A DNA stretch of 64,000 bases from Micromonospora halophytica (GCF_900090245.1 NZ_FMDN01000009.1:62001-126000), one strand, 5' to 3'; positions 1 to 8,839 are shown, counted from the stretch's first letter. The notes: generated by a model from the sequence alone, not told the origin. Numbers and translations are program-made.

Positions 1-521
1 GGTGCAGTCGCGGCTCCGGCAGCCGATCCAGGGCTGGTTCGGCCAGCGCGACCAGTTCCTCATGGGCCCCCGGTACGACCCGGTGCCGGACCTGGACCGG
101 TTCCAGGTGGGCACCCCGCCGATCCTGGCCATGGCGACCCTGGACCCCCGGCGCTGGACGTGCTCGCCGAGGCCGGCATCGACCGGGTACGCGAGAAGGG
201 CCGTCGCCTCGGCGAGCTGATCGTCGCGCTCGCCGACGCCTGGCTCACCCCGTACGGCTTCACCGTCGCCACCCCGCGCGACCCGGCGCGGCGGGGCAGT
301 CACGTCTCGCTGCACCACCCCGAGGCGCTGCGGATCTCCCGGGCGCTGGCCGAGCAGGGCCGGGTCGTCGGCGATCACCGTGCCCCGGACCGGCTGCGGC
401 TCGGGCCGGCGCCGCTCTACACCCGGTACGTCGACGTTGGGACGCGATGGACCGGCTGCGGGACATCGCCGAGCGGGGGTCGTGGCGGCGGATGCCGGGC
501 GAGGCGTCCCGGGTCACCTGA
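1..521 (+). pseudogene. kynU: Kynureninase, 3' part, two frame breaks
   Basis: C-terminal part of a PLP-dependent kynureninase, which cleaves L-kynurenine to anthranilate and alanine. The protein reads well only if three frames are joined: frame 2 up to about base 145 (GWFGQRDQF, FQVGTPPILAMATLD), frame 1 from about 151 to 437 (ALDVLAEAGIDRVREKGRR, GSHVSLHHPEA, LRLGPAPLYTRYVDV), and frame 3 from 438 to the TGA at 519-521 (WDAMDRLRDIAERG). The first break lies in a run of five C at 145-149; the second looks like one missing base near 437. The 5' part lies outside the window. Either a decayed gene or indel errors; the aligned order of family motifs makes the identity fairly sure. Confidence 0.75.
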
Positions 522-594
522 GCCGGGCCCGCCCGGCTGCGACGGGGTGTGGCGGGGCCGGATTCCCGTGGCTCCGACCGGCCTCAGGTGCCGG

Positions 595-624
595 CGGGTG
601 GTGGATGAGCCCGGCCACCACCCG
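595..624. terminator. Hairpin after kynU
   Basis: Perfect 10-bp inverted repeat CGGGTGGTGG / CCACCACCCG with a 10-nt loop, 74 bases after the kynU stop and before the next gene. No T-run follows, as is usual in high-GC actinobacteria. Its position fits a terminator for kynU. Confidence 0.5.
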
Positions 625-731
625 CGGACCCGGATACCGTCGCGCGGGGCCGGCCCGTGTCCGGTAGGGGCGCGGGGAGGCGGCCGGGCAGCTGATTCCG
701 GCCCACTGGACAGCCGTGTCACCATGACGGT

Positions 732-1085
732 GTGAACTCGAGCCGTCACGTGGTGCTGCTGGCCACCGGAGCACTGGTGGCCCTGTTGGCGGCCACCTTC
801 GTCGTCCTGCGTGGGGACTCGGCCGACAAGGTCGCCACGGCAGTGTCCGCGCTGGCGGGGGTGGCTGGCGTCGGGGTCGCCGTGTGGGCCGCGCTCTCGG
901 CCGTTCGGGCGGGCAGCCGGGCGCGCGTCACCGGACGGGCCACGGCTTCGGGCGCTGGATACGCCAACACGGGGATCGACGCGCCGGCCGGCGACGCCAC
1001 CCCGATGGAGGTCTCGCGCACCGGAGATGCTGTTGCCGGCGACGACGGACAGGCGATCAGCGGGATCCGCCGCCGCGACCGATGA
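732..1085 (+). CDS. Small two-helix membrane protein with TG/A motif, partner of the STAND protein
   Basis: 117 aa, GTG start. Two hydrophobic helices lie at about residues 7-26 and 34-60, followed by a soluble tail. The tail has two copies of a short Gly/Ala motif: TGRATASGAGYANTGI from about residue 66 and TGDAVAGDDGQAISGI near residue 96. A similar stretch, TGGAWAGAPGSVAVSGY, sits near the N-terminus of the next protein. The stop overlaps the start of that gene (ATGA), so translation is coupled. I infer a membrane anchor or sensor that pairs with the NTPase through this shared motif. No enzyme domain was seen. Function unknown. Confidence 0.7.
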   Translation: MNSSRHVVLLATGALVALLAATFVVLRGDSADKVATAVSALAGVAGVGVAVWAALSAVRAGSRARVTGRATASGAGYANTGIDAPAGDATPMEVSRTGDAVAGDDGQAISGIRRRDR

Positions 1086-3580
1086 GCCGGGACCGCTCCG
1101 ACCCTTCGACCCCGGCCGGGTACGTGGTCACGAACACCGGCGGCGCCTGGGCCGGCGCCCCGGGCAGCGTCGCCGTCTCCGGGTACGTTCAGGGCGATGT
1201 CATCGTCGGTCTGCCGCGTTACCGCTTGACCGCGCTAGCCAGTGGTCCACCGCGCCCGGCGGAGACCTTGCGCCTCGCGGAACTGCTCGACGCCCGGCAC
1301 CGCGTGGTTCCGTTCCTGGGCCGTGAGGACGAGCAGCGGTCGCTGCGGAGATGGCTGGGCTCCCCGTACATCCGAGGGGACCGGGAGGTACGGCTCATCC
1401 ACGCGCCGGGCGGCCAGGGCAAGACGCGCCTCGCCGACCAGTTCGCGGAAACGGCGCGGGAGGCCGGCTGGGAGGTGCTGCGCGCCCACCGCGATCCGGG
1501 GGCGTCGGATCCCGCACCCGCAGGCGATCCGCACCGGACAGACCATGGAATGCTGGTGCTGGTCGACTACGGCGACCGCTGGCCCGCCGGCGATCTGCGG
1601 GCGTTGTTCACCGATCCCCGGCTGCACCGCGGCGGCCCGGTCCGGGTGCTGGTGCTGGCCCGGTCTCTCGGGTACTGGTGGCAGACGCTGCGGCACTGGC
1701 TACGCACGCTCGGCATGTCCACGCAGGAGCGCGAGCTGCCGCCGTTGGCTCCCGACCGGGCCGATCGGGAGCGGCTCTTCCGTGCCGCCGCGACCCGCTT
1801 CGCAGCGCTCGTCCCGCACGTCCGCACCGACGCGGTGCGGGTGCCGGACCTGGCCGACCCGGCGTACGGTACAGCGCTGACCCTCCAACTGGCCGCGCTC
1901 GTCGCCGTGGCCGCAAGCCGCCATCCGGGCGCGCCGACGCCGTCCACGCTGGTGGACATGTACGGCTACCTACTCGACCGGGAGGTCGGGCACTGGCAGC
2001 AGCTCCTCGCCGGCGCCGCCGTAACCAGCCGGCCCGAGCAGCTCGACCGCGCCGTTCTCGCCGCAACGCTCGCCGGCCCCGTCCCGTACGACGTGGCCCA
2101 GGCGATCCTGGGCTCCGTCGGGGCCGGTACCGGGTCGGCCGGGCTGGCGGAGCTACTGGCCGACCACGCCACCTGCTACCCACCCCGGGACGCCGGATCG
2201 ATGCTGGAGCCGCTGCAGCCCGACCGACTCGGGGAGGCATACCTGGCGTTGGCCCTGCCGGGTCACGGTTGGTCGTCCCACCCGCCGAGGCCGTGGGCGG
2301 TCGGGACAGTTCGGACCCTGCTACGGGGTGACGGGATGCCGACCGCAACGGCGGCCCAGGTTCGGGCCAGCACACTCACCGTGCTCGCCGAGGTGGCCGC
2401 CAGCTGGCAGCACGTGGCCAGTGGGGTGCTCCTGCCAGCGCTACGGGACGACCCGACGCTGGCCACCGCTGCCGGCGGTGCGGTGCTGGCCAGAATCGTC
2501 GACCTGCCGAGCGTCGACGTCGGACTGTTGGCGCGCATCGAACCCGTCCTGCCGTCCAGGCGTCACGTCGACTTCGACAACGTGGCGCGCGACGTGATGG
2601 CCCGGCTCGTCTCGGACCGCCTCTCCCGGGACCTGGATCCGGTCGAGCGCGCCCGGTCACACATCGCGTACGGGCGTCGCCTGGCCAACGCCGGGGACCG
2701 GGAGGCGGCGCTTGAGCAGGCCGACCTGGCCGTGGCGGCCGGTGAGGCCGCGCTGGCCTCCCGTCCCGCCGCGCAGACCTCTGCGCTGCTCGCCCAAGCC
2801 CTGCACGTGCGGGGTCACCGCCTCGCCGCCGTGAACCGCTACTCCGCAGCGCTGGCCAGTGTGGAACGCGCCGTGAAACTGCTCAGCCCCCTCGCCGAGG
2901 ATCGGGGCGTCGACGCCGAGTCGTACCGCTCGACGTTCGCCGAGACGCTCGACAATCTCGCGCTCCGGCTGTCGCACACTTACCGCCACGAACAGGCCGA
3001 GGTGGTGGCGCGGCGGGCGGTCTCTCTGTTCACCGGCGGCCCCGGCTCGACGGTCGAGGACGTCGGCCTGGCCGGGGCGCTCACCAACCTGGCGGTGATC
3101 GAGGCGCACCTCGGACGGGGCGGCGAGGCGCTCTCGACCGTCCGTCGCGCCGAGCAGATCTGGCGTCGGCTCAGCGAGGACGAGCCGTCGGTGTATCGGC
3201 CCGAACTGGCGCTCGCGCTGAACACGGTCGGCCTGCGTCACGCCGAGCTGGGCCAACTGACGGCCGCGGTGGCGATCGCGGAGGAGTCGGTCGGCATATA
3301 CCGCGACCTCGTCCGCGCCAACGCGGTGGCCTTCGAGCTCGACCTGGCCGCCGTGTTGGCGAACCTGAGCGGGTACCTCTGGCAACTGGGCCGTCGCGCC
3401 GAGGCGTTCCAGCTCAACGCCGAGGCCGAAGAGATTTTCGCCCGCTGGGGCGGGGCGAATCCGCAGGCATTCTCCAAGCACCTGCGTCACCTCCGAGAGA
3501 ACATCGCGGCCATGCGGGCCCAGCAGTCCCCCGCCGACCTACGCCGCTGGGAGCTGGGCGCGGGTTCTTTCAACAGCTGA
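1082..3580 (+). CDS. STAND-type P-loop NTPase with C-terminal helical (TPR-like) repeats
   Basis: 832 aa, ATG at 1082. Residues 13-43 hold a Gly/Val-rich motif (TNTGGAWAGAPGSVAVSG) shared with the upstream membrane protein. The P-loop APGGQGKTRLAD is at about 107-118 and a Walker B-like MLVLVDYGD at about 157-165. A helical region resembling the winged-helix/arm region of STAND ATPases follows, then from about residue 519 to 800 TPR-like repeats (for example RRLANAGDREAALEQADLAV, HLGRGGEALSTVRRAEQIW). STAND proteins are signal-gated switches, in bacteria often regulators or defence sensors. No enzymatic effector domain is visible, so the effector would be the membrane partner or be absent. 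Function is inferred only from architecture. Confidence 0.75.
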   Translation: MSRDRSDPSTPAGYVVTNTGGAWAGAPGSVAVSGYVQGDVIVGLPRYRLTALASGPPRPAETLRLAELLDARHRVVPFLGREDEQRSLRRWLGSPYIRGDREVRLIHAPGGQGKTRLADQFAETAREAGWEVLRAHRDPGASDPAPAGDPHRTDHGMLVLVDYGDRWPAGDLRALFTDPRLHRGGPVRVLVLARSLGYWWQTLRHWLRTLGMSTQERELPPLAPDRADRERLFRAAATRFAALVPHVRTDAVRVPDLADPAYGTALTLQLAALVAVAASRHPGAPTPSTLVDMYGYLLDREVGHWQQLLAGAAVTSRPEQLDRAVLAATLAGPVPYDVAQAILGSVGAGTGSAGLAELLADHATCYPPRDAGSMLEPLQPDRLGEAYLALALPGHGWSSHPPRPWAVGTVRTLLRGDGMPTATAAQVRASTLTVLAEVAASWQHVASGVLLPALRDDPTLATAAGGAVLARIVDLPSVDVGLLARIEPVLPSRRHVDFDNVARDVMARLVSDRLSRDLDPVERARSHIAYGRRLANAGDREAALEQADLAVAAGEAALASRPAAQTSALLAQALHVRGHRLAAVNRYSAALASVERAVKLLSPLAEDRGVDAESYRSTFAETLDNLALRLSHTYRHEQAEVVARRAVSLFTGGPGSTVEDVGLAGALTNLAVIEAHLGRGGEALSTVRRAEQIWRRLSEDEPSVYRPELALALNTVGLRHAELGQLTAAVAIAEESVGIYRDLVRANAVAFELDLAAVLANLSGYLWQLGRRAEAFQLNAEAEEIFARWGGANPQAFSKHLRHLRENIAAMRAQQSPADLRRWELGAGSFNS

Positions 3581-3616
3581 CCCGGGTACGCTCCGGCCCC
3601 TGAGGCCGAGCCGACC

Positions 3617-3739
3617 GTGCGGTCGGGCACGGCGGTGGTCGTGCTGCTCGGCCTCGCCGGCGGGGCCGCCGCCGCGTACCGGCTGCAGACCGACGACGGG
3701 TCGTGGGACGAGGAGATCTTCGTCCGCAGCCCGGCCTGA
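3617..3739 (+). CDS. Possible 40-aa single-helix membrane protein
   Basis: GTG-started frame of 40 codons with one hydrophobic stretch (TAVVVLLGLAGGAAAA) followed by an acidic tail (YRLQTDDGSWDEEIFVRSPA). Codon third positions are strongly G/C, and the acidic tail is not typical of random high-GC sequence. It lies between the STAND gene and the FUSC pseudogene. There is no clear ribosome binding site. It may be a small membrane protein or the remnant of a longer one. Confidence 0.35.
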   Translation: MRSGTAVVVLLGLAGGAAAAYRLQTDDGSWDEEIFVRSPA

Positions 3740-3775
3740 CCGTGGCGGTCGTCGCGGGGCGGCCACCGCTGGCGG

Positions 3776-4875
3776 TCAGTGGCGCACGTGCAGGCCGGCC
3801 ATCCGATCCGCCTCCCCCTTGGGCAGGCCGGATGCCTGAAGCAGCTCGCTAACGACGATGCACACCTGTGACACCACGATGGTGCCGGAGCACCCGAGTC
3901 CCGCAGTCCGGGCCCGCTGCACCTCTGCGGCCGCCTCCAGCGCCCGGGTCCGGGCGATGTCCGGGGTACCGCCAGCCAGGAAGTCGCGGTGCAGCAGCCG
4001 CAGCGCCTGCCCGAAGTGCTCGATCGCGAGCGGCAGGTCCGGCGGCACCGGCTCCCGGGCCTCCAGCAGGCTCACCATCCGGCGCACCATGTTGCGGCTG
4101 TTGGTGAACGCCAGCTCCAGGTGTTCGGCGGCGTGCTCGTAGCGGCGCAGCAACGCCCGCCACGGCCACGGCCACGGCCACGGCGACGGCATGGCCATCT
4201 CCCGTGCCGCCGCCACGATCTCGGTGGTCTGCCGTCGTTCCACCTCGGCGGCCCGCAGCCGCCGCAACACCGCCTCGGCCCGGTCCGCGTCGCCGCGCGT
4301 CAGCACCTCGGAGGCCACCGTCATCTGGTGGGCGAAGAGGTCGAGTGTCGGCCCGGCTGCCCGGTGCACCACCCGCACCGGGTTCAACGGCAGGATCGGC
4401 AACGCCACCACGACGGCCACTCCCCCGCCGATCACGGCGTTGGCAGTACGCGGGAAGGCGAGGTCCGGTCCGGTCGGCGACACGGTGCCCAGCAGCACGG
4501 CGGTGCTACCCGCCTGCACCATGACCGCGCCGCTGCCCGGAACACCGCCGCCACCGAGATGGACAACGCCACCACCAGTCCGGTCTGCCAGGGACCGGCG
4601 CCGATGACCTCGATGATCAGGTCACCGGCGAGGACGCCGAGGCTCACCCCGGCGAGCAGCTCGGCGGTCCGCCGGATCCGGTTGCCGATCGCAGCGGCGA
4701 TGGTGCCGACCGCGGCGGCTGGCGCGAACAGTGGCTGCGGGTTGTGCAGCACACTGCTGGCGACGAACCAGGACAGGCCGGCCGCCACCTCCGCCTGCAC
4801 GGCGACGAGAAAGTAGGTGCGCAGCCGCTCGTACGCCTCCCGGGCCTCCCGGCGCAGCGTCCCGACGGCGCTCAC
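3776..4875 (-). pseudogene. FUSC/aromatic-acid-exporter-like membrane protein, frameshifted
   Basis: Starts at 4875 (MSAVGTLRREAREAYERLRT) and reads through hydrophobic helices (FAPAAAVGTIAAAIGNRIRR, LLAGVSLGVLAGDLIIEVIG) to about base 4540. There the correct frame jumps: after VAAVF the sequence continues one frame over as GSGAVMVQAGSTAVLLGTVS down to the stop at 3776. One missing base near 4538 explains this. The family forms membrane proteins tied to efflux of aromatic acids or envelope stress. The C-terminal half is a cytosolic helical region with several VLRRLRAAE-type segments. A start codon (GTC ATG GTG) just after the break could allow the second half to be made alone, so partial function cannot be excluded. 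Confidence 0.7.
4160..4183. repeat. Hexanucleotide repeat (CCACGG)x4 coding Pro-Trp repeats
   Basis: Four exact CCACGG units inside the FUSC-like gene; on the minus strand they code alternating Trp and Pro (PWPWPWPW). Simple coding repeats of this kind can slip during replication. Because the unit is 6 bp, unit changes would keep the frame. Confidence 0.85.
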
Positions 4876-5045
4876 CGGGGCCCCGCGCGCCGGACTGGGA
4901 CCGGTCGGCCCGCGGAACGCGGCGGGCGTCCGGGCGACGGCATGCCGCTTCTTTCCCCGCCGACGCGCACCTAGTCGCCGGGGCGGGAGCCGCCGCGAGC
5001 CGCCCCGCGCCGACCCGGCCGGTAGCTACGGCGGGGCCGGCGGTC

Positions 5046-5723
5046 TCAGCCGGTCGACACGGCGAGGCGGCCGTCGACCATCTCCACCACCCGGTCGGCC
5101 CGGTCCAGGTGCCCCCGGTCGTGGGTGACCAGCACGGTGGCGGTGCCGCGCTCGCGGGTGAGCTCGACGAGCAGGTCGAGAACCGCCGCGCCCCGGTCGT
5201 GGTCGAGGGCGCTGGTGGGCTCGTCGACGAGCAGCACCGCCGGGTCGTTCATCAGGGCCCGGGCGATGGTCACCCGCTGCCGCTGCCCGCCGGAGAGCTG
5301 GTGGGGGCGGCGGTCCACCTGGCCGGCCAGGCCGACGGTGGCGAGCAGCCGCTCGGCGCGGGCGCGGGCCGGGCGTACCGGGCGGCCGGCGAGGTGCGCC
5401 ATCACCTGCAACTGCTCGGCGGCGGTCAGCGAGGCGATCAGGTTCGGCTGCTGGAAGACGATGCCGATCCGCGCCCGGCGCAGCGCCGCCGCCCCGGCCC
5501 GGTCCAGGCCGCCGGTGTCCACCCCGGCGACGACCACCCGCCCCCGGTCGGGGCGGATCAGAGTGGCGGCCACCGCCAGCAGGCTGGACTTGCCGGAGCC
5601 GGAGGGACCGATGACGGCCGTGACAGTGCCGGGCGGCACGCTCAGGCTGACCCCGTTCAGGGCGGTGAGGCGGGCGTCGCCGTCGGGGTAGGTCAGGGTG
5701 ACGTCGGACAGGTCGAGGGTCAT
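5046..5723 (-). CDS. ABC transporter ATP-binding protein (LolD/MacB-like)
   Basis: 225 aa. Walker A GPSGSGKSS, Q-loop FQQPNLIASL, signature LSGGQRQR, Walker B VLLVDEPTSALD and the H-loop VTHD are all present, so it should hydrolyse ATP. The sequence type (TLTYPDGDARLTALNGVSL) is that of ATPases that pair with FtsX/MacB-type permeases rather than importers. The start codon overlaps the stop of the upstream permease gene by 4 bp, so the two form one unit. Substrate unknown. The adjacent divergent two-component system suggests control by a cell-envelope or antimicrobial signal. Confidence 0.9.
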   Translation of the reverse strand: MTLDLSDVTLTYPDGDARLTALNGVSLSVPPGTVTAVIGPSGSGKSSLLAVAATLIRPDRGRVVVAGVDTGGLDRAGAAALRRARIGIVFQQPNLIASLTAAEQLQVMAHLAGRPVRPARARAERLLATVGLAGQVDRRPHQLSGGQRQRVTIARALMNDPAVLLVDEPTSALDHDRGAAVLDLLVELTRERGTATVLVTHDRGHLDRADRVVEMVDGRLAVSTG

Positions 5724-6784
5724 CGGGCGCTCCCCAGGGCGGTCAGTGGATCGACGGCGGTGACCCGCCGTACGGCAAGGGCGGCGCCCACCGCGCCGAG
5801 GACGATCGTCACGACCGCCGGCAGCAGCACCGAACCGGCGGTGAGCGCGAACGGCACCTGTCCGGCCGCCGCCGCGCCGACGGCCACGGCGAGCCCGGTG
5901 CCCACCACGGTGCCGGCCAGCAGCAGCACCAGGGCCTGCCCGAGCGCGTCGCGCAGCAGGTGACCGGTGGCGGCGCCGAGGGCCTTGAGCACGGCCACGT
6001 CACCGGCACGCTGGATGGTCCAGACGGTGAAGAAGGCGCCGACGACCAGCGCGGAGATCACCAGCAGCAGCCCGCGCATCAGTTGCAGCGATCCGTTCTC
6101 GGAGGTGTAGGAGCCGATCGCGGACAGCGCCGCGTCCCGGGTGACGGTCCGGGTGCCCAGCTCCCGGTCGACGGCGTCGAACCGGACGTCGCCGGTGGTG
6201 GTCAGCGCGAGGACGGTGGCGGCGTCGTCGGGTACGCCGGGAGTGGTGCGCCGCCAGTCGGCCAGCGAGGTCCAGACGACCGGGGTGTGGCTGTAGGAGG
6301 CGTCCCCGGCGACGGCGGCCACGGTGAGCCGGACCGCGCCGAGGGTCACGGTCGAGCCCGGCCCGGCGGCCAGGGCGTCGGCGGCGCCGCGGGAGAGCAC
6401 GACCCGCCCGTCGGCGAGTCCGCCGAGGGCCAGGGCCGAGTCCGGGGGTACGCCGAACGCGGCGAGCGGGGCCGTCCGGTCCCCGGCGCCGGCGCGCAGG
6501 GTGGCCACGCCGAGCGGGTCGGCGGCGGTGACCCCGGGCGTCTCGCGCCAGCGGCGCCACTGCGCGTCGGTGACCCGGGAGGCGGTGAAGGACAGGTCGC
6601 CGTCGGGGACGGCGAAGACGAGGTGGTCGGCGGGGAGCCCGGTGACCGCCGAGGTGCTCTCCCGGCCCAGGCCGGCAGTCAGGCCGGAGAGCAGCACGAC
6701 GAGCAGGGTCATCAGGGTGACGACGACGCCCATCAGGGCGAAGCGACCCTTGGCGAACCGGAGGTCCCTCCAGGCGACGAACAT
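5720..6784 (-). CDS. FtsX-like ABC transporter permease
   Basis: 354 aa, chosen start ATG at 6784 (MFVAWRDLRFAKGRFALMGV). Topology is that of the MacB/FtsX family: one N-terminal helix, an extracellular domain of about 200 residues, then three C-terminal helices (LLLVISALVVGAFFTVW, VLLLAGTVVGTGLAVAV, LLPAVVTIVLGAVGAAL). The C-terminus VRRVTAVDPLTALG is a family hallmark. It is the membrane partner of the following ATPase. The pair is divergent from a sensor kinase and response regulator, with a perfect inverted repeat between the two units. Such permeases usually act by mechanotransmission or export of lipids and peptides; the substrate is not predictable here. Confidence 0.88.
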   Translation of the reverse strand: MFVAWRDLRFAKGRFALMGVVVTLMTLLVVLLSGLTAGLGRESTSAVTGLPADHLVFAVPDGDLSFTASRVTDAQWRRWRETPGVTAADPLGVATLRAGAGDRTAPLAAFGVPPDSALALGGLADGRVVLSRGAADALAAGPGSTVTLGAVRLTVAAVAGDASYSHTPVVWTSLADWRRTTPGVPDDAATVLALTTTGDVRFDAVDRELGTRTVTRDAALSAIGSYTSENGSLQLMRGLLLVISALVVGAFFTVWTIQRAGDVAVLKALGAATGHLLRDALGQALVLLLAGTVVGTGLAVAVGAAAAGQVPFALTAGSVLLPAVVTIVLGAVGAALAVRRVTAVDPLTALGSAR

Positions 6785-6908
6785 GACGAGCCTTCCGTTG
6801 CGGGGCCACGCCGAGGGCGTGGCGGTACGCCGTCCACGCTCGCCCGGTCCGGCCCTGCCGGCATCGCCCCGCCGATCGGCGGCCGGCGGTCGAAGTGCGC
6901 AGCCCGGG

Positions 6909-6926
6909 ATCAACCCTTTGGTTGAT
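6909..6926. promoter_or_regulatory. Perfect inverted repeat operator between ABC and two-component units
   Basis: ATCAACC-CTTT-GGTTGAT, a perfect 7-bp inverted repeat. On the plus strand it overlaps a possible -35 (TTGATG, 6922-6927) with a possible -10 TAGCCT at 6947-6952, ten bases before the kinase start. It lies between two divergent units, so it is a likely binding site for the response regulator coded at 8155-8787, controlling both. Confidence 0.6.
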
Positions 6927-6961
6927 GGCGGCGGCGGGCCGCCGCCTAGCCTGGAGGCATC

Positions 6962-8158
6962 GTGAGCCCGCACCCGCCCGTCCCGCCGCCGCGCGCGGTG
7001 CGGATCAGCCTGTACCTGCTGGTCGCCGCGCTGCTCGCCGTGGTCGCGGGACGCGCGCTGACCGGTCAGCAGCCGCACCGTGCCGGCGTGCTCCTCGCCA
7101 CGGCGGCCCTGGCCGGTGGCTGGGCCGTCGCGGCGGTGCTGCCCCGGTCACGTCGTACGGCGGTCGGCTGGCTGGCCGTGCTGACCGTGGGCTGGGCGGG
7201 GCTGCTCTGGCTGACCCCGGACGCGGTGTGGCTGGCGTTCCCACTGTTCCTGCTGCACCTGCACCTGCTGCCCGTACGGTGGGGGACGGTCGCGGTGGCC
7301 GCCACCACGGCGGCGGCGGTCGGCGGGGTGGCCCGGCACCAGGGCGCGCTCGCCCCCGGCGGGGTGATCGGTCCGGTGATCGGGGCCGCCGTCGCGGTCG
7401 CCACCGTCCTCGGCTACCAGGCCCTGTACCGGGAGAGCGAGCGCCGCCGCCGGTTGATCGAGCAGCTCACCGCGACCAGGGCCGATCTGGCCGAGGCCCA
7501 GCACACCGCCGGGGTGCTCGCCGAACGGGAACGTCTCGCCCGGGAGATCCACGACACCCTCGCCCAGGGGCTGTCCAGCATCCAACTGCTGCTGCGCGCC
7601 GCGCAGCGGGCGATGCCCGAGCGGCCGGACGTGGTTGCCGGTCACGTCGAGCAGGCCCGCCGGGCGGCGCAGGACAACCTGGCCGAGGCGCGGCGCTTCG
7701 TGCGGGCGCTCACCCCGCCCGCCCTGGCGGCGCGGTCGCTGCCCGAGGCGCTGCGCCGGCTCTGTGCCGCCGGTGGTGGCGACGCCGGCCCGGTGGTGCG
7801 GTTCCGTCTCGACGGCACACCACGACCCCTGCCCACCGCGTACGAGGTGGCGTTGCTGCGGATCGCCCAGTCCGCGCTGGCCAACGCCGTCTCCCACGCC
7901 CACGCCGGTCGGGTGGAGCTGACCCTGAGCTACCTCGGCGGGCAGGTTGCCCTCGACGTGGTGGACGACGGCGTCGGTTTCGACCCGGCCACCGCGGTCG
8001 GCCGGGACAGCGCCGACGGCGGGTTCGGCCTGGGTTCGATGCGGGCCCGCGCGGCCGAGCTGGGCGGGACGCTCAGCGTGGAGTCCGTGCCCGGGCAGGG
8101 CACCGCCGTGGCGGTGAGCTTCACCCCGCCGGACCGGGCGGCGGAGGTGTCCGGGTGA
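6962..8158 (+). CDS. DesK/NarX-like sensor histidine kinase
   Basis: 398 aa, GTG start preceded by GGAGG. The N-terminal 150 residues form about five hydrophobic helices (YLLVAALLAVVAG to VIGAAVAVATVLGY), followed by a coiled stretch. The HisKA_3 dimerisation domain carries REIHDTLAQGLSSIQ with the phospho-accepting His at residue 197. The HATPase domain shows ANAVSHAHA (N box), DDGVGFD (G1) and GGFGLGSMRARAAELGG (G2). It should autophosphorylate on a membrane signal and hand the phosphate to the response regulator whose start overlaps its stop (GTGA). Signal unknown; the divergent ABC transporter is the likely output. Confidence 0.92.
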   Translation: MSPHPPVPPPRAVRISLYLLVAALLAVVAGRALTGQQPHRAGVLLATAALAGGWAVAAVLPRSRRTAVGWLAVLTVGWAGLLWLTPDAVWLAFPLFLLHLHLLPVRWGTVAVAATTAAAVGGVARHQGALAPGGVIGPVIGAAVAVATVLGYQALYRESERRRRLIEQLTATRADLAEAQHTAGVLAERERLAREIHDTLAQGLSSIQLLLRAAQRAMPERPDVVAGHVEQARRAAQDNLAEARRFVRALTPPALAARSLPEALRRLCAAGGGDAGPVVRFRLDGTPRPLPTAYEVALLRIAQSALANAVSHAHAGRVELTLSYLGGQVALDVVDDGVGFDPATAVGRDSADGGFGLGSMRARAAELGGTLSVESVPGQGTAVAVSFTPPDRAAEVSG

Positions 8159-8787
8159 GCCGGCCGGTGCGGCTGCTGCTCGCCGACGACCATCCGGTGG
8201 TCCGCTCCGGGCTGCGCGCCCTGCTGTCCACCGAGCCGGACCTCACCGTGGTCGCCGAAGCGGCGACGGCGCGGGAGGCGGTGGCGGTGTGTGCCCGGGA
8301 GTCGGTGGACGTGGTGCTGATGGACCTGCAGTTCGGATCCGGCATGCAGGGTGTCGAGGCGACGGCCGCCATCGTCGCCCGCCCCGACGCGCCCCGGGTG
8401 CTGGTGCTGACCACGTACGACACCGAGGCGGACATCCTCGCCGCGGTCGAGGCCGGCGCCACCGGTTACCTGCTCAAGGACGCCCCGCCGGAGGAGCTGG
8501 CCGCGGCGGTGCGGGCGGCGGCGGCCGGCCGGTCGGCGCTCGCGCCGGCGGTCGCCCACCGGCTGATCGACCGGGTGCGGGCGCCCGGGGTCGCGTTGAC
8601 GCCCCGGGAGAGCGAGGTGCTGCGACTGGTCGCCGACGGGTTGTCCAACCAGCAGATCAGCCGCCGGCTGCACCTGAGCCAGGCCACCGTCAAGACGCAC
8701 CTGGTGCACGTCTACGGCAAGCTCGGGGTGGAGTCGCGCACGGCCGCCGTCGCGGTGGCCCGGGAGCGGGGGCTGATCCGCCGCTGA
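8155..8787 (+). CDS. NarL/LuxR-family response regulator
   Basis: 210 aa, GTG start overlapping the kinase stop. The receiver domain has the acidic pair DD at residues 11-12, the phosphorylation site Asp57 (VVLMDLQF), the conserved Thr in VLTTYD and Lys in YLLKDAPPEEL. The C-terminal LuxR helix-turn-helix reads TPRESEVLRLVADGLSNQQI and SQATVKTHLVHVYGKLGV. It pairs with the upstream kinase. The perfect inverted repeat at 6909-6926 is the obvious candidate target, which would make it both autoregulated and the regulator of the divergent ABC unit. Confidence 0.93.
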   Translation: MSRPVRLLLADDHPVVRSGLRALLSTEPDLTVVAEAATAREAVAVCARESVDVVLMDLQFGSGMQGVEATAAIVARPDAPRVLVLTTYDTEADILAAVEAGATGYLLKDAPPEELAAAVRAAAAGRSALAPAVAHRLIDRVRAPGVALTPRESEVLRLVADGLSNQQISRRLHLSQATVKTHLVHVYGKLGVESRTAAVAVARERGLIRR

Positions 8788-8839
8788 GGCCCGGGCGCCG
8801 CCGAGCCTGAACGGCGCGGCCCCGTGGGTCGGCCGCCAC

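Noticed and set aside
884..1081. N-terminal extension of the STAND protein
   Set aside because: The upstream part of the frame is Arg/Gly-rich shadow of the membrane-protein gene; ATG 1082 overlaps its stop, which is the normal coupled arrangement.
6895..8787. Single 630-residue kinase/regulator fusion
   Set aside because: The frame of the response regulator is open upstream by chance; the kinase lies in another frame with its own start and the two overlap by GTGA.
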